This document shows positions 10,125-20,817 of a stretch of DNA of 64,000 bases, piece after piece. This stretch comes from Rhodoferax bucti. Its GTDB lineage: Bacteria; Pseudomonadota; Gammaproteobacteria; Burkholderiales; Burkholderiaceae_C. Each line of letters opens with the position of its first letter. The first letter of the stretch is position 1. Under the pieces are notes generated by a model. The model was not told where the DNA came from. It worked only from the letters and a program-made list of their open reading frames with translations, and ran no database searches. The DNA is taken from positions 372,001-436,000 of the forward strand of contig NZ_VAHD01000003.1 of NCBI RefSeq assembly GCF_005876985.1, read 5' to 3'. The position numbers and the translations under genes were made by a program.

Positions 10125-11300
10125 TCAGACGTCGTCCCCGGATGACTCAGGGTGAATTGGTGATAACTCGTCGGGCGCTCCCGCATCGGACTTCGCGATA
10201 TCGGCCAACTTTTGACGGAGCAAAGGTATGCCCAGCAACGAACGGGCGCTGACAAACAGACGCGGCGTCTGCAAACCTTCGATGTCATAGGTGTCTTCCA
10301 TGCGCAGCGGTTGCGCATCCGGCGCAATCGCATCTACCTTGTTGAACACCAACAGTTGCGGAATGTCGTCTGCTCCAATTTCTTTAAGCACCGCCTGCAC
10401 TTGTGCAATCTGCTCTGGAAACTCGGGATTGGCAGCATCCACGACATGCAAGAGCAAGTCAGCGTCTATCGCTTCCTGCAAAGTAGCCTGAAAAGCGTCA
10501 ACCAAGCCGTGGGGCAAATCCCGGATAAACCCCACCGTATCGGATAGCGACACAGAACGATTGGCCGCCCCCAGATACAACTGGCGGGTAGTCGTGTCCA
10601 AGGTTGCGAACAACTGATCTGCAGCGTACGCCCGCGCTTTGACCAACGCATTGAACAACGTTGATTTCCCTGCGTTCGTGTAGCCAATCAGCGAAATATT
10701 GAACGCATCGCGTCGTTCACGCTGGCGGCGCTGGGTTTGCCGCTGCTTCTTGACCTTGGTGAGCCGCTCTTTAGTGCGCTTGATGTTTTCGCTGATCATG
10801 CGCCGGTCCAGCTCAATCTGGGTTTCACCGGGGCCACCACGGGTACCGATGCCCCCCCGCTGGCGCTCCAAGTGAGACCAACGGCGCACCAGCCGTGTAC
10901 TCAAGTACTGAAGGCGAGCTAATTCGACCTGAAGCTTACCTTCATGGCTACGCGCGCGTTGCGCGAAAATTTCCAGAATCAGGAACGTCCGGTCATTGAC
11001 CGGAAGTTGCATGTGTCGCTCCAAATTGCGTTGCTGACCGGGACTCAGTGCCTGGTCAAACAGAATTTCGGTAGCGCCGGTCTGCAACGCCAATTGGCGG
11101 ATTTCTTCAGCTTTACCGGAGCCCACAAACAATGCAGCATCCGGAGCGCGGCGTTTGCACACCACCCGAGCAACGGGTTGCAACCCGGCCGTCTGGGCTA
11201 ACAAGCCGAGTTCTTCGAGTTCAGAATCGAAATTGGGACCACCCAGATCAACGCCCACCAGAATGGTAGGAGCGGCCTTGCTGTCAAGCGGATTGGTCAA
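10125..11300 (-). CDS. hflX: GTPase HflX
   Basis: A ribosome-associated GTPase of 391 residues that rescues or splits stalled 70S ribosomes under stress. The HflX N-terminal domain (VGSGKAEEIRQLALQTGATEILFDQALSPGQQRNLE) is followed by the RGGPGETQIELDRR linker and a G domain with G1 GYTNAGKST, G3 DTVGFI and G4 NKVD. The start is TTG at 11300; an upstream ATG runs into a stop at once, so TTG or a later in-frame GTG must be used. A hairpin lies in the 57-base gap after hfq. The order hfq-hflX-hflK-hflC is conserved across proteobacteria. Confidence 0.95.
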   Translation of the reverse strand: MTNPLDSKAAPTILVGVDLGGPNFDSELEELGLLAQTAGLQPVARVVCKRRAPDAALFVGSGKAEEIRQLALQTGATEILFDQALSPGQQRNLERHMQLPVNDRTFLILEIFAQRARSHEGKLQVELARLQYLSTRLVRRWSHLERQRGGIGTRGGPGETQIELDRRMISENIKRTKERLTKVKKQRQTQRRQRERRDAFNISLIGYTNAGKSTLFNALVKARAYAADQLFATLDTTTRQLYLGAANRSVSLSDTVGFIRDLPHGLVDAFQATLQEAIDADLLLHVVDAANPEFPEQIAQVQAVLKEIGADDIPQLLVFNKVDAIAPDAQPLRMEDTYDIEGLQTPRLFVSARSLLGIPLLRQKLADIAKSDAGAPDELSPIHPESSGDDV

Positions 11301-11319
11301 TGGTAAAAATTCATCACAC

Positions 11320-11349
11320 CAGCAATATCCGATCGAAGAGGTATTGCTG
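11320..11349. other. Hairpin between hfq and hflX
   Basis: CAGCAATA (11320-11327) and TATTGCTG (11342-11349) make an 8-bp perfect stem with a 14-base loop, 8 bases after the hfq stop codon on the transcribed (minus) strand. A T-rich stretch (AATTTTTACC) follows at some distance. It could be a partial terminator or a processing/stability element that sets hfq apart from hflX. Confidence 0.45.
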
Positions 11350-11357
11350 AGGGACTA

Positions 11358-11603
11358 TTACGCAGAGGGAGACTCTTCGGTGGCAGTGGCCAAGTTGACG
11401 GCACGACCCGGAACGATAGTGGAAATGGCATGCTTGTAAACCATTTGTGTCACCGTATTGCGCAAAAGCACAACGTATTGGTCGAAAGATTCAATTTGCC
11501 CTTGCAACTTGATACCGTTCACCAAATAGATGGAAACTGGTACATGTTCCCGACGCAATGCGTTGAGAAAAGGGTCTTGAAGGAGTTGGCCTTTGTTGCT
11601 CAC
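11358..11603 (-). CDS. hfq: RNA chaperone Hfq
   Basis: A hexameric Sm-like RNA chaperone for small regulatory RNAs, 81 residues. The Sm1 core reads [29 protein letters not shown], followed by FDQYVVLL and the Sm2 [10 protein letters not shown], which is the canonical Hfq signature; the C-terminal tail is short. The start is GTG at 11603, giving (V/M)[10 protein letters not shown] as in other betaproteobacterial Hfq proteins, with GGAGA five bases upstream. The frame remains open further upstream to 11666 but that extension has no family match. It follows der by 96 bases. Confidence 0.97.
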   Translation of the reverse strand: MSNKGQLLQDPFLNALRREHVPVSIYLVNGIKLQGQIESFDQYVVLLRNTVTQMVYKHAISTIVPGRAVNLATATEESPSA

Positions 11604-11699
11604 GATATTCTCCGTGTTCAAAAATTGATGAGGGATTGACGATACCACACTAAACCTAGGCCCCACGGGAGAGATACCGTGCGAGGCCGCCTCTCAAAG

Positions 11700-13037
11700 T
11701 CAGTCTTTGTCCGCAAAAGGATTTTGGGAAGACTTCATTTCGATACGTAGTGGCGTACCAATCAAATTGAACTCCTTACGGAAGCGCCCCTCCAGAAACC
11801 GCTTGTAGGCTTCGGTCACGTGCTCCAAAGAGTTTCCGTGGATCACAATAATTGGCGGGTTCATACCGCCCTGGTGCGCGTAGCGCAGTTTGGGCCGGTA
11901 GGCGCCCGTTTTCTTGGGCGTCTGGAATTGCACAGCCTCTAACAAAAGACGCGTCAAAACCGGAGTAGGCATTTTGCAATTTGCAGCTTTGTGAGCCTGT
12001 GCAATCGAATCCCACACAGGCCCCAAGCCTTGACGCTTCTTGGCAGAAATCAAATGCAGTGCAGCAAACTTTAAGAAACCCAGCCGGGTTTCCAATGAGC
12101 GCTTCACCAGCTCACGCTGGTATTCGTCGACGGCATCCCACTTGTTAACAGCCACCACCACCGCGCGGCCGGATTCAAGAATGTAACCAGCGATGTGGGC
12201 ATCCTGATCGGTCACACCTTGCTCGGCATCAATCAAGAGCAAGACCACGCTGGCAGACTCAATTGCCTGCAAAGTTTTCACGACCGAAAACTTCTCAATC
12301 GCCTCAAACACTTTGCCTTTGCGACGTAAACCTGCGGTGTCAACCAACTCGAATTTTTGACCATTGCGCTCAAAAGGCACAGAGATCGCATCACGTGTGG
12401 TACCCGGCATGTCGAATGCGACCAAACGCTCCTCACCCAACCACGTGTTTATCAGAGTGGATTTTCCCACATTGGGACGCCCTGCAACAGCCAGCTTAAT
12501 GATGGACGGGTCAGCAGCTTCTGGATCGTCTTCTGGCTCCTCAAGATGCAAGGCATCCAATGCCATTTCAATCAAAGAGCGCATACCCTGCCCGTGCGCA
12601 GCAGACACCGGAAACACTTCACCCAAACCCAGCTCAAAAAACTCGGAAAGCTGGGCGCCCGCCTTCATGCCTTCTGCTTTGTTGGCGATGACCAGACAGG
12701 GCTTACCGAGTTTTCTCAGGTAATTCCCGATGTCATGGTCTTGGGCTGACAAACCCGCACGCGCATCCACTACAAAAACGACAACATCCGCCTCCGCCAC
12801 GGCCTGACGGGTTTGCTTGGCCATTTCTTTGAAAATACCGCTACCAGCATCAGGCTCGAAACCACCGGTGTCAATGACAATAAACTCGTGTTTGCCGTGT
12901 TTGCCATTGCCATAGTGACGATCACGGGTGAGCCCCGCAAAGTCCGCAACGATCGCATCACGGGTTTTGGTCAGCCGGTTAAATAGCGTCGACTTTCCCA
13001 CATTGGGGCGCCCCACAAGGGCGATAACTGGCTTCAT
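11700..13037 (-). CDS. der: Ribosome assembly GTPase Der (EngA)
   Basis: An essential tandem GTPase of 445 residues acting in 50S subunit maturation. Both G domains are intact: GRPNVGKST at about residues 8-16 and again near 180, with DTGGF and [11 protein letters not shown] as switch II motifs, NKAEG and NKWD as G4. The C-terminal KH-like domain contains [29 protein letters not shown] 13037 has AAAGG seven bases upstream. It lies 12 bases after bamB in the order yfgM-bamB-der, as in E. coli, and is followed by hfq. Confidence 0.97.
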   Translation of the reverse strand: MKPVIALVGRPNVGKSTLFNRLTKTRDAIVADFAGLTRDRHYGNGKHGKHEFIVIDTGGFEPDAGSGIFKEMAKQTRQAVAEADVVVFVVDARAGLSAQDHDIGNYLRKLGKPCLVIANKAEGMKAGAQLSEFFELGLGEVFPVSAAHGQGMRSLIEMALDALHLEEPEDDPEAADPSIIKLAVAGRPNVGKSTLINTWLGEERLVAFDMPGTTRDAISVPFERNGQKFELVDTAGLRRKGKVFEAIEKFSVVKTLQAIESASVVLLLIDAEQGVTDQDAHIAGYILESGRAVVVAVNKWDAVDEYQRELVKRSLETRLGFLKFAALHLISAKKRQGLGPVWDSIAQAHKAANCKMPTPVLTRLLLEAVQFQTPKKTGAYRPKLRYAHQGGMNPPIIVIHGNSLEHVTEAYKRFLEGRFRKEFNLIGTPLRIEMKSSQNPFADKD

Positions 13038-13049
13038 GGAAGACCTTTC

Positions 13050-14168
13050 TTATTCCGGGCGGAAGGCGTAAACACCCCCCTTTTGGGTCACCGCGACCAA
13101 TGTCTTCCCGGCAAGCACCGGAGACGCACTCAAAGGCGAACCATCCAGGGACAAGCGCCCCAAAGAAGACCCATCGGCAGTGGACAGTAAGTGCAACAAG
13201 CCAGAGCCATCCGACACGACCAGCGACTCACCGAGCACAACCGGGGATCCCAAGTCGCGCCATTTCAATGCGTCGGACTGCCAAGCCCGCTCACCGTCAA
13301 TACGACGCCATGCGATCAGCCGCCCATCGGACTCCGCACCGAACAGCAGACGATCATCCCCACTCAGACCGGTAAATCCATTTGCCGGCTTGGTCCAATT
13401 TACTTGCCCCTTCGCCAGATTGACGCACGCGACCGCATTGAGATAAGCACGGGCACACACCTCGCTACCAGCACGGGTCACACCCGCCACAACATCCACC
13501 AAACGCTCTACTTCATTGGTGCCCCGGCTGAGAGCGATGGGAATATCCCAGCGCTGGGCACCGTTCAAAGGGTTCAACCCGACCAAACGCCCGCCGATAC
13601 CTGCAACCAAGGTATCACCCACAGGCAACAAAACGCCCGCACGGTCCAACACCAATGTGTCCGCGCCTCGTTGCTGTTGCCATAGTCGTTTGCCAGTGTC
13701 ACTGTCAAAGGCGGAAATGGTCCGATCCGGAGTGATGACAAACACCCGCCCGCCTGCGACCAAAGGAGGGGTAATGGCCACAGCACCCAACTTCTGCTGC
13801 CACAACTTCTTTCCGTTGAGTAACGTCACCAGTTCACCGGAAGTCGTCACCACGGCAGCCTTATCACCATCTGCCCCCACACCGGCCGCGATGCGTGAGC
13901 CCAACTCCACCGACCACCGAATCGCTCCGGTATCCGCGTTGAGCTTGCTGACAACCCCGGCACTGGATGCCAAGTACAAGTCGGACGCAACAACCTTGAC
14001 TTCCAATGGGTATGCCACTTCCCCCACGTTGAATGTCCACGCCTTTTTGACCCCCAACAAAGAGGCTACGGGCTGTAGCTCCGCGGGCTTCGGCTTAGCA
14101 GGGCCGGAGCAGGCGCACAAGCCCGCCAGCAAAGCACTTACGATTAGAAAATCTTTAATCCGACGCAT
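13050..14168 (-). CDS. bamB: Outer membrane assembly lipoprotein BamB
   Basis: The beta-propeller lipoprotein of the BAM complex, which inserts beta-barrel proteins into the outer membrane. A lipoprotein signal peptide (MRRIKDFLIVSALLAGLCACSG) places the lipidated Cys at about residue 20. PQQ-like repeats follow, with recurring motifs such as GAIRWSVELGSRI, GKRLWQQQRG and GERAWQSDALKWRD. The 372-residue length is typical. I chose ATG 14168; a GTG at 14186 overlapping the yfgM stop would add six residues. It is placed between yfgM and der. Confidence 0.93.
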   Translation of the reverse strand: MRRIKDFLIVSALLAGLCACSGPAKPKPAELQPVASLLGVKKAWTFNVGEVAYPLEVKVVASDLYLASSAGVVSKLNADTGAIRWSVELGSRIAAGVGADGDKAAVVTTSGELVTLLNGKKLWQQKLGAVAITPPLVAGGRVFVITPDRTISAFDSDTGKRLWQQQRGADTLVLDRAGVLLPVGDTLVAGIGGRLVGLNPLNGAQRWDIPIALSRGTNEVERLVDVVAGVTRAGSEVCARAYLNAVACVNLAKGQVNWTKPANGFTGLSGDDRLLFGAESDGRLIAWRRIDGERAWQSDALKWRDLGSPVVLGESLVVSDGSGLLHLLSTADGSSLGRLSLDGSPLSASPVLAGKTLVAVTQKGGVYAFRPE

Positions 14169-14182
14169 TCTTTGAATTGAAA

Positions 14183-14830
14183 TCACTTGCTTTCGCCTGC
14201 GCCCAAAGCGGTCAATTTCACTTCAACAAGACGACGATACTGATCACGCTCAGGAAGTTGCTTGATGGCATCTTTATAAAGTGCCACCGCCTCTTCTTTC
14301 TTGCTTTGCGCCAATAGGGCATCCGCCTTCTTGTCTGACACCAAGCCGGCGAACTCCGCAGAGAACTTTCCGTCCAGCAATTTGGCCGCAGCATCATAAT
14401 TTTTGAGTTCAATAAACAATCCTGCTTGGCGAACTCTGGCCAAGTTACTCAAACCCTCGTCTGCACCAGACTCCACAACCGCGGATAGCGTCGCTTGAGC
14501 AATATCGGCCTTACCAGACAGATATGCCACTTTGGCCAAGTTCAAACCTGCTTGTTGCGTGTAGACCGTGGAAGGAAAGCGTTGCTTCATATCCGCAAAT
14601 GCACGTTCCGCAGCCACGGTGTCGCCAGCAGAAATCACTCGATCCACTTCCTCGTACATCGCCGAAGCTTGCTCAGCCTGCCGTTTGTTCCACCATTGGT
14701 ATCCGTTCCAAGCGGCAAACGCGCCAAACACAATAATCAACACCCAAGAAATCGCATTTCCATACTGTTTCCAAAAATGCTTAAGCTGATCCAGCTGCTC
14801 TTGTTCTTCAAGATCTAAATGATTTGCCAT
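14183..14830 (-). CDS. yfgM: YfgM-like TPR membrane protein, SecYEG ancillary subunit
   Basis: A 215-residue inner-membrane protein with a short cytoplasmic N terminus (LDLEEQEQLDQLKHFWKQYG, a typical family opening), one membrane anchor (ISWVLIIVFGAFAAWNGYQWW) and a periplasmic tetratricopeptide-like domain. In E. coli YfgM is linked to the translocon and to periplasmic chaperone traffic; that role is transferred by homology and gene order (hisS-yfgM-bamB). Its stop lies between the two possible bamB starts, so translation of bamB may be coupled to it. It begins 16 bases after hisS. Confidence 0.88.
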   Translation of the reverse strand: MANHLDLEEQEQLDQLKHFWKQYGNAISWVLIIVFGAFAAWNGYQWWNKRQAEQASAMYEEVDRVISAGDTVAAERAFADMKQRFPSTVYTQQAGLNLAKVAYLSGKADIAQATLSAVVESGADEGLSNLARVRQAGLFIELKNYDAAAKLLDGKFSAEFAGLVSDKKADALLAQSKKEEAVALYKDAIKQLPERDQYRRLVEVKLTALGAGESK

Positions 14831-14846
14831 GATGTACCTGATTGAT

Positions 14847-16160
14847 TTATGCGACTGACGTCATACCGGCAGCCCATGCTGCCATGTCGCTGAGTGGAAT
14901 GGTCTTTTGAGGAATCTCCCCATCCCGCAATGATTTGATTGTCACGTGTCCGGCTTGTACCTCATCCGCACCAAAAATCAGTGCGAACCGTGCACCCGAG
15001 GAATCTGCTCGCTTGAATTGCGCCTTCATGCTGGGCATGCCTTCCGGGCCGCTTGCCTGCATCTGCACAGACACGCCAGCTTGCCGCAGTGTCTGCAGTG
15101 CCGGCATGACCTTTGAGAGGGACGATACGTCAGTAATGACAGCAAATGCATCCAGCACCGGCAATGCGGGCGCTGAACCACTCTCTTTGAGCAGTTCGAG
15201 CACGCGCTCCACTCCCATAGCCCACCCCACCGCGGGAGCAGGCTTGCCGCCGATTTGTTCGATCAAATAGTCATAGCGCCCACCTGCACACACCGTGCCT
15301 TGAGAACCCAGCTTGGTCGTAACAAACTCAAACACCGTCAAGTTGTAATAGTCCATGCCACGGACGAGACGAGGATTCACCACATACGGCACCCCGTGAC
15401 TGTCCAGAATATCTTTAACTGCCTGCAAATGGGCTCGGGAGGCATCCCCCAGAAAATCAATCAATTTCGGTGCAGCTTCAATGACAGGCTGCATGGCCGG
15501 ATTTTTGGAGTCCAGAAGTCGCAAGGGATTCAGGTGTAAACGGCGTTTGGCTTCTTCATCCAACACATCGACATGAGATTCGAAGTACTGAATCAATGCG
15601 GCACGGTGTTGATTGCGCTCCGCCGGCTGTCCCAAGCTGTTGATCTGCAACTCAACCCCGGTGAGGCCCAACTCCTGCCACAGCATATGGGCCATCAAAA
15701 TGACCTCGGCATCAATTTCTGCCCCACCGAAACCCAATGCCTCCGCCCCGATCTGATGAAACTGCCGGTACCGCCCTCGCTGGGGGCGCTCGTGGCGAAA
15801 CATCGGTCCCATGTAGTAAAGCCGCTTGGGCCCGTTGTACAGCAAGGAGTGCTCCACGGCCGCACGCACCACACCGGCAGTGTTCTCAGGCCGCAGGGTA
15901 AGCGCCTCGCCGTTCAGCCGGTCTTCAAAGGAATACATCTCCTTCTCTACGATGTCCGTCACTTCACCAAGACCACGTACGAATAACGCAGTCGGCTCTA
16001 CGATGGGCGTGCGTACATTCTCAAACGCAAAGCGACGCATCAAATCACGAACGCGCGCTTCCAAGGCCTCCCACACTGCGGACTCGGGCGGCAAAATATC
16101 GTTCATGCCTTTAACGGCAACGATTTTGTCCGCCTTGCGCAGACTATGACTCTCTGACAT
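14847..16160 (-). CDS. hisS: Histidyl-tRNA synthetase
   Basis: A class IIa aminoacyl-tRNA synthetase of 437 residues charging tRNA-His. The N-terminal [16 protein letters not shown] leads into the catalytic core with [12 protein letters not shown] (motif 2 region), [20 protein letters not shown], the histidine-binding [15 protein letters not shown], and motif 3 [13 protein letters not shown]; the anticodon-binding domain forms the last 90 residues or so. Unlike the paralogue hisZ in this window it keeps the full domain set. It is 6 bases downstream of ispG. Confidence 0.97.
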   Translation of the reverse strand: MSESHSLRKADKIVAVKGMNDILPPESAVWEALEARVRDLMRRFAFENVRTPIVEPTALFVRGLGEVTDIVEKEMYSFEDRLNGEALTLRPENTAGVVRAAVEHSLLYNGPKRLYYMGPMFRHERPQRGRYRQFHQIGAEALGFGGAEIDAEVILMAHMLWQELGLTGVELQINSLGQPAERNQHRAALIQYFESHVDVLDEEAKRRLHLNPLRLLDSKNPAMQPVIEAAPKLIDFLGDASRAHLQAVKDILDSHGVPYVVNPRLVRGMDYYNLTVFEFVTTKLGSQGTVCAGGRYDYLIEQIGGKPAPAVGWAMGVERVLELLKESGSAPALPVLDAFAVITDVSSLSKVMPALQTLRQAGVSVQMQASGPEGMPSMKAQFKRADSSGARFALIFGADEVQAGHVTIKSLRDGEIPQKTIPLSDMAAWAAGMTSVA

Positions 16161-16166
16161 AAATCC

Positions 16167-17435
16167 TCAAACTGGGGAAGACCGGGGCGTAAAGCGCTCC
16201 CGGATATAAGTTTCTACTACGTTCTGAAATTCGACGGCAATGGCATCCCCACGCAGGGTCATCCGCTTTTCACCATCAATAAAAACCGGTGCAGCCGGGG
16301 CTTCTCCGGTGCCAGGGAGGCTGATACCGATATCAGCATGCTTGCTCTCTCCAGGGCCATTCACGATGCACCCCATCACCGCGACCTTGAGGTTTTCAAC
16401 ACCCGGATACTGCGACCGCCATACTGGCATCTGATCACGGAGGAAGTCATCAATCTGCTTTGTCAACTCTTGGAAGGTCGTACTGGTCGTCCTACCGCAA
16501 CCCGGACAAGCCGTCACACTGGGAACGAATGTGCGCAGGCCCAGAGACTGAATAATCTCAGAGGCCACAACAACCTCTTGCGTGCGGGCCTCGCCCGGCG
16601 CAGGCGTGAGAGAAACGCGAAGGGTATCTCCGATACCCTCTTGTAGCAAAATACCCAAAGCGGTTGCAGAGGCAACCGTGCCTTTGGTGCCCATCCCCGC
16701 CTCGGTCAAACCAAGGTGTAACGGATACTTGGCGCGCTTAGCCAACTCACGGTACACCGCGACCAAATCGGTCACGCCGCTTACTTTGCAAGAAAGCGTA
16801 ATTTGGTTTGCGGCAAGACCGATCTCCTCTGCACGCTGCGCAGACTCCAATGCAGAAGTGATCAACGCTTCATACATCACTTGCTTGGCATCCCAGGGGA
16901 CAGGACGACGACTATTCTCGTCCATCAAACTGGCGAGTAACTCTTGGTCCAAGCTACCCCAGTTCACGCCAATACGTATCGGCTTATCCCACTGAATAGC
17001 AGCCTCGATCATCTGAGAAAACTGGCGATCACGCTTATCGCCCTTGCCCACGTTGCCGGGGTTGATACGGTACTTGGATAACGCCTTTGCGCACTCCGGA
17101 AATTCACTCAGCAAACGGTGGCCGTTGTAATGGAAGTCCCCAATGAGCGGCACATTCACGCCCATGCGGTCTAACTGCTCACGGATATAGGGAACCGCCT
17201 GGGCGGCCTCCGGGGTGTTCACGGTAATACGGACCAGCTCGGACCCGGCTGCGGCAAGCTGTTTAACCTGGATCGCTGTACCGACGGCATCTTCTGTGTC
17301 CGTATTCGTCATGGACTGGATGCGCACAGGCGCATCTCCGCCCACTGTCACGACGTGGCTACCCCACTTCACCACGGACTGAAGAGTAGAACGCGACAAA
17401 GGCCTTGCAAGGGCGATAGGCTCAGTTTGGCTCAC
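16167..17435 (-). CDS. ispG: (E)-4-hydroxy-3-methylbut-2-enyl-diphosphate synthase IspG
   Basis: A 4Fe-4S enzyme of the MEP isoprenoid pathway, converting MEcPP to HMBPP; 422 residues. The TIM-barrel part contains [17 protein letters not shown] and [12 protein letters not shown]. The C-terminal iron-sulfur part shows TACPGCGR and the later Cys in [13 protein letters not shown]. The start is GTG at 17435, with AGGTGA five bases upstream, and overlaps the rodZ TAG stop by one base, so the two are probably translationally coupled. The order rodZ-ispG-hisS matches E. coli. Confidence 0.97.
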   Translation of the reverse strand: MSQTEPIALARPLSRSTLQSVVKWGSHVVTVGGDAPVRIQSMTNTDTEDAVGTAIQVKQLAAAGSELVRITVNTPEAAQAVPYIREQLDRMGVNVPLIGDFHYNGHRLLSEFPECAKALSKYRINPGNVGKGDKRDRQFSQMIEAAIQWDKPIRIGVNWGSLDQELLASLMDENSRRPVPWDAKQVMYEALITSALESAQRAEEIGLAANQITLSCKVSGVTDLVAVYRELAKRAKYPLHLGLTEAGMGTKGTVASATALGILLQEGIGDTLRVSLTPAPGEARTQEVVVASEIIQSLGLRTFVPSVTACPGCGRTTSTTFQELTKQIDDFLRDQMPVWRSQYPGVENLKVAVMGCIVNGPGESKHADIGISLPGTGEAPAAPVFIDGEKRMTLRGDAIAVEFQNVVETYIRERFTPRSSPV

Positions 17436-18340
17436 TATTTCACCTCGAATCGGGCTACGTTGTCTTTTGATACCCCGGTAAGGCTGAAAGGCTTACCGCG
17501 GACCTGCACATCTACCGCGTCCGCCTTACCCACAACCACCGCCAGTGGAGCCACACCGGTGGCAGAGGTCACGCCATCCGGTTGCAGCGTGCGACGCACC
17601 AGTACCGCGCCAGTAGAGTCGACGACTTCCACCCAAGTGGTTCCCTTGGCGCGGATAAGTACCATATCTGCCGGTTTCGCCACAGGCGCAGAAGCCGGGG
17701 CGGCCTCCGCCGCAGCCGCCTCCACCACCACCGGAGATTTCACGGGATCGGGAGCTACAGGAGCAGGCACGACCTCCACTGCGGGCGTTTTCTCCTCAAG
17801 TTTTACGGGAGACACTGGCTCAACCGGCGCCTCTTTGGTCGTCTCGACGGTAGGTGATACCGCATCGGTGCGAGTCGTTGACTCCGTCCATTCGATGTCC
17901 GGCATGAAAACCACAACCAGCGCAGCTAACAATAAAGCGATCACCGCAAGGACAGGAGGACGTCGCAAAAACTCAGCCCAGCTCATGTGGCGCGCTGCAC
18001 CAGATGCTTTGAAAGGCGCGTTAATTGCTTTCTGCCCAGAGCCCAAACTCGGAGCCAACGTCTGGGGAAGCAGCTCCAAGACCGGGCGTGGATCAATCTT
18101 CAAGGTGCGACAAACGCTAGAGGCCAGCGCTCTCGTAAACACGGCATCTAACAGCAAGTCCGTCCTGTCCGACTCCAAGGCCTCCAGCTTCTTCACCGGT
18201 ACTTTCATGGATACAGACAACGCAGCAATGTGCAAGCCGGAGGCCTCACGCGCTGCACGCAGCAAACTACCTGCCGTGACGGGCTTGGGGGCCGCTGGAA
18301 CATCTGCTGGGGATTGCTCGCTCACATCCAACTCACTCAT
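17435..18340 (-). CDS. rodZ: RodZ-like helix-turn-helix membrane protein
   Basis: A 301-residue bitopic protein with the RodZ layout: an N-terminal cytoplasmic Cro/C1-type HTH ([35 protein letters not shown]), one membrane helix ([19 protein letters not shown]), a long Ala/Pro/Val/Glu-rich periplasmic linker and a C-terminal DUF4115 domain ([26 protein letters not shown]). RodZ links MreB to the cell-wall elongation machinery. ATG 18340 has GGGGAG seven bases upstream and overlaps the pilF stop by eight bases. The frame extends upstream but only through pilF antisense-like residues. Confidence 0.9.
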   Translation of the reverse strand: MSELDVSEQSPADVPAAPKPVTAGSLLRAAREASGLHIAALSVSMKVPVKKLEALESDRTDLLLDAVFTRALASSVCRTLKIDPRPVLELLPQTLAPSLGSGQKAINAPFKASGAARHMSWAEFLRRPPVLAVIALLLAALVVVFMPDIEWTESTTRTDAVSPTVETTKEAPVEPVSPVKLEEKTPAVEVVPAPVAPDPVKSPVVVEAAAAEAAPASAPVAKPADMVLIRAKGTTWVEVVDSTGAVLVRRTLQPDGVTSATGVAPLAVVVGKADAVDVQVRGKPFSLTGVSKDNVARFEVK

Positions 18341-19172
18341 CAAAAGCTCCCCTCTCGAACGACGCCGCTTCTTTGGACTGCGCAAAACGCTTGCGCAACT
18401 GGGAACCCAATTGAGTCACCGCATCTTTGTTGCCCAGAAGTTGCTCTATCTTGATACCCAACCACAACGATTCGGCATTCGCGTAATCGCTGTTATTGAT
18501 TCGACGCACCTGGAACTGCGCTTTGGCCAGCTCACCGCGCTGCAACAACAACAACGCCAAGTTGTAACCGGCCACCGGATTCGCAGGATCCAACTCACTC
18601 GCGCGGGTCAAGCTATTGATGGCCTCGTTACGCGCACCCGCTTTGGACTGGCAGACACCCATGGCCATCCAAGATTTGGAGAGGTCTGCATAATTAGGAT
18701 TGGCTATGGCGCCTTGGAATTGCGTATAGGAATCCTGCATCCGGCCGTTCTGGCACAGCAACCAGCCATAGTTGTGCTGCACGCTGGCGGCTTGGGGATT
18801 CAGTTGAAGGGCACGCCGAAAACTCTCCTCTGCCAGGGCGAAGTCATTCAGGCGCATGTAAATCAAGCCTCGAAGATTGTGGGCCTCGAAGAGCCCGGCA
18901 TCGGCGCTGATGGACTGCTTCAACTCGTCCAAAGCGACCGTTGTTTGTCCATTGTTGTAATAACCCGCAGCCAATTCCAGGCGGATTTTGGCTCGCTTGC
19001 GGGCTGGAGTCTCATCCGAATCGGTAACGAGGTCTCCGGTTGAGGCGGAACTAGGTGCCCCACTGGCGCAACCAAACAAGCCACCAGCGACGCAGCACAA
19101 CAACAAAGTCGCCCCCAGCACACGCACCAATAAGTGCCCGCGCACCACCCAACCGCCGAATAAATCAGTCAT
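18333..19172 (-). CDS. pilF: PilF/PilW-type TPR lipoprotein for type IV pilus biogenesis
   Basis: A 279-residue outer-membrane pilotin-like lipoprotein that helps the PilQ secretin assemble. The lipoprotein signal ([21 protein letters not shown]) is followed by TPR repeats, among them [31 protein letters not shown], the best-conserved PilF segment. ATG 19172 ([10 protein letters not shown]) has AGGAC six bases upstream and overlaps the rlmN stop by eight bases; an in-frame start at 19202 is less likely. No other pilus genes are in the window, but rlmN-pilF-rodZ is a common order. Confidence 0.88.
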   Translation of the reverse strand: MTDLFGGWVVRGHLLVRVLGATLLLCCVAGGLFGCASGAPSSASTGDLVTDSDETPARKRAKIRLELAAGYYNNGQTTVALDELKQSISADAGLFEAHNLRGLIYMRLNDFALAEESFRRALQLNPQAASVQHNYGWLLCQNGRMQDSYTQFQGAIANPNYADLSKSWMAMGVCQSKAGARNEAINSLTRASELDPANPVAGYNLALLLLQRGELAKAQFQVRRINNSDYANAESLWLGIKIEQLLGNKDAVTQLGSQLRKRFAQSKEAASFERGAFDE

Positions 19173-20316
19173 TGCTTGTCCTATGGCCTTCGCGAGGTTC
19201 AAGGCTGTGAACCTGCTGAAGCATAACGGTGCGCTGCTTGGAAATACGTGTCTCTACGTTGGTACGGTCTTTGACATCGCCGGCGAGCTGTCCGCAAGCT
19301 GCATCAATATCATCTCCGCGTGTTTTACGGATGGTGGTCACCACCCCACCCTCTACCAAAATGCGAGCAAATGCCTGTACCGCTTGGTTAGTAGACCGCA
19401 ATAGGCCGGATGCGGGAAATGGGTTGAATGGAATAAGGTTGAACTTGCACGGAACATCCGCACGCTTCACAAACTGGAGCAGCGCTTGCGCTTGCGCCGG
19501 ACTGTCGTTCACGCCGTCCAGCATGCAGTACTCGAAGGTGATGAAATCGCGTGGAGCCCTCTCGAGGTAGCGCTTGCACGCATCCATCAACTCATTCAAG
19601 GGGTACTTTTTATTCAGCGGCACCAGGTTGTCCCGCAGCACATCATCCGGCGCATGCAAGGACACGGCCAGTGCAACGGGGCAATCCTGTCCGAGACGGT
19701 CCATCATCGGCACTACGCCAGAGGTGGACACGGTCACTCGCCGGCGAGACAAACCATACCCGTGATCATCCAGCATGACCTTGAGAGCGGGGACCAACGC
19801 TGCGTAGTTCTGCAGCGGCTCACCCATTCCCATCATCACTACATTGGAAATAACCCGATCCTGCGTACCCAGGTGCTTGCGCAAAAAATGCTCGGCAAAC
19901 CAAAGCTGGGCGAGGATTTCCCAGGTTTTGAGATTCCGACTGAATCCTTGGTGCCCGGTAGAGCAAAACCTGCAACCGACCGCACAACCCGCTTGAGACG
20001 AAACACACAACGTGCCACGGTCTGACTCAGGAATAAAAACAGCTTCGACCGCATCACCCGCGCCCACATCAAAGAGCCACTTGATGGTGCCGTCTGCAGA
20101 AATGTGCTGAGTAATGACCGGTAAGGCCAGGACCTCCGCGTGTCCTCTTAATTTTTCTCTGAGCGACTTTGCAAGATCACTCATTTCATCAAACTGGCTG
20201 GCGCCTTTTTGATGCACCCAGCGAAACAACTGGGTGGCGCGAAACTTCTTTTCGCCTAAGGTTTCACAGAAGGCGGCCAGACCCTCGAGATCAAAATCGA
20301 GCAGGTTGACCGCCAT
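19165..20316 (-). CDS. rlmN: 23S rRNA/tRNA adenine-C2 methyltransferase RlmN
   Basis: A radical-SAM enzyme of 383 residues methylating C2 of A2503 in 23S rRNA and A37 in some tRNAs. The radical-SAM cluster motif is [11 protein letters not shown] at about residue 112. The two cysteines of the methyl-transfer mechanism are expected in the N-terminal half and near the C terminus; [13 protein letters not shown] and DIDAACGQL are visible family segments. It starts six bases after ndk, the usual neighbour in proteobacteria, and overlaps pilF. Confidence 0.97.
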   Translation of the reverse strand: MAVNLLDFDLEGLAAFCETLGEKKFRATQLFRWVHQKGASQFDEMSDLAKSLREKLRGHAEVLALPVITQHISADGTIKWLFDVGAGDAVEAVFIPESDRGTLCVSSQAGCAVGCRFCSTGHQGFSRNLKTWEILAQLWFAEHFLRKHLGTQDRVISNVVMMGMGEPLQNYAALVPALKVMLDDHGYGLSRRRVTVSTSGVVPMMDRLGQDCPVALAVSLHAPDDVLRDNLVPLNKKYPLNELMDACKRYLERAPRDFITFEYCMLDGVNDSPAQAQALLQFVKRADVPCKFNLIPFNPFPASGLLRSTNQAVQAFARILVEGGVVTTIRKTRGDDIDAACGQLAGDVKDRTNVETRISKQRTVMLQQVHSLEPREGHRTSND

Positions 20317-20322
20317 AGTGAA

Positions 20323-20748
20323 TTAACGCGAGTAAACGTTCATGCCAGCGAAGAAGAACCCGATTTCCACAGCTGCAGTTTCGGGAGCGTCAGAACCGTG
20401 CACAGCGTTGGCATCAATGCTGTCGGCGAAGTCAGCGCGAATGGTGCCAGGTGCAGCCTTCTTAGGATCAGTGGCGCCCATCAGGTCGCGGTTCTTGGCA
20501 ATAGCGCCTTCGCCTTCCAGCGCTTGAATCATCACAGGGCCGGAGATCATGAAATCGACCAGATCCTTGAAGAAGGGGCGCTCTTTGTGAACAGCGTAAA
20601 AGGCCTCTGCTTCACCGCGAGACAGGTGCGCCATGCGAGCAGCTACGACCTTCAAGCCAGCAGCTTCAAAACGGGCGTAGATCTGGCCGATGACGTTCTT
20701 AGCGACTGCGTCAGGCTTGATGATGGAGAGAGTGCGTTCGATAGCCAT
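20323..20748 (-). CDS. ndk: Nucleoside diphosphate kinase
   Basis: Balances nucleoside triphosphate pools by transferring phosphate from ATP through a phospho-histidine. The protein is exactly 141 residues, as usual for bacterial Ndk, and starts [15 protein letters not shown]. The active-site His is in [29 protein letters not shown] is the nucleotide-binding stretch. I chose ATG 20748 over an in-frame upstream start at 20760 by family length. A possible promoter lies just upstream, so the ndk-rlmN-pilF-rodZ-ispG-hisS run may begin here. Confidence 0.97.
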   Translation of the reverse strand: MAIERTLSIIKPDAVAKNVIGQIYARFEAAGLKVVAARMAHLSRGEAEAFYAVHKERPFFKDLVDFMISGPVMIQALEGEGAIAKNRDLMGATDPKKAAPGTIRADFADSIDANAVHGSDAPETAAVEIGFFFAGMNVYSR

Positions 20749-20766
20749 AGTAATTCCCAAAAAGGT

Positions 20767-20794
20767 ATAAAAATTATTTGTTTGTCAAAGACAA
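20767..20794 (-). promoter_or_regulatory. Possible sigma-70 promoter of ndk
   Basis: On the minus strand TTGTCT (20794-20789), a 16-base spacer and TTTTAT (20772-20767) resemble -35 and -10 boxes, each with four of six consensus bases. The site lies in the AT-rich gap between rluB and ndk. This is weak evidence, judged by eye. Confidence 0.3.
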
Positions 20795-20817
20795 AGCGCG
20801 CGATTCTAGCATTCAGC

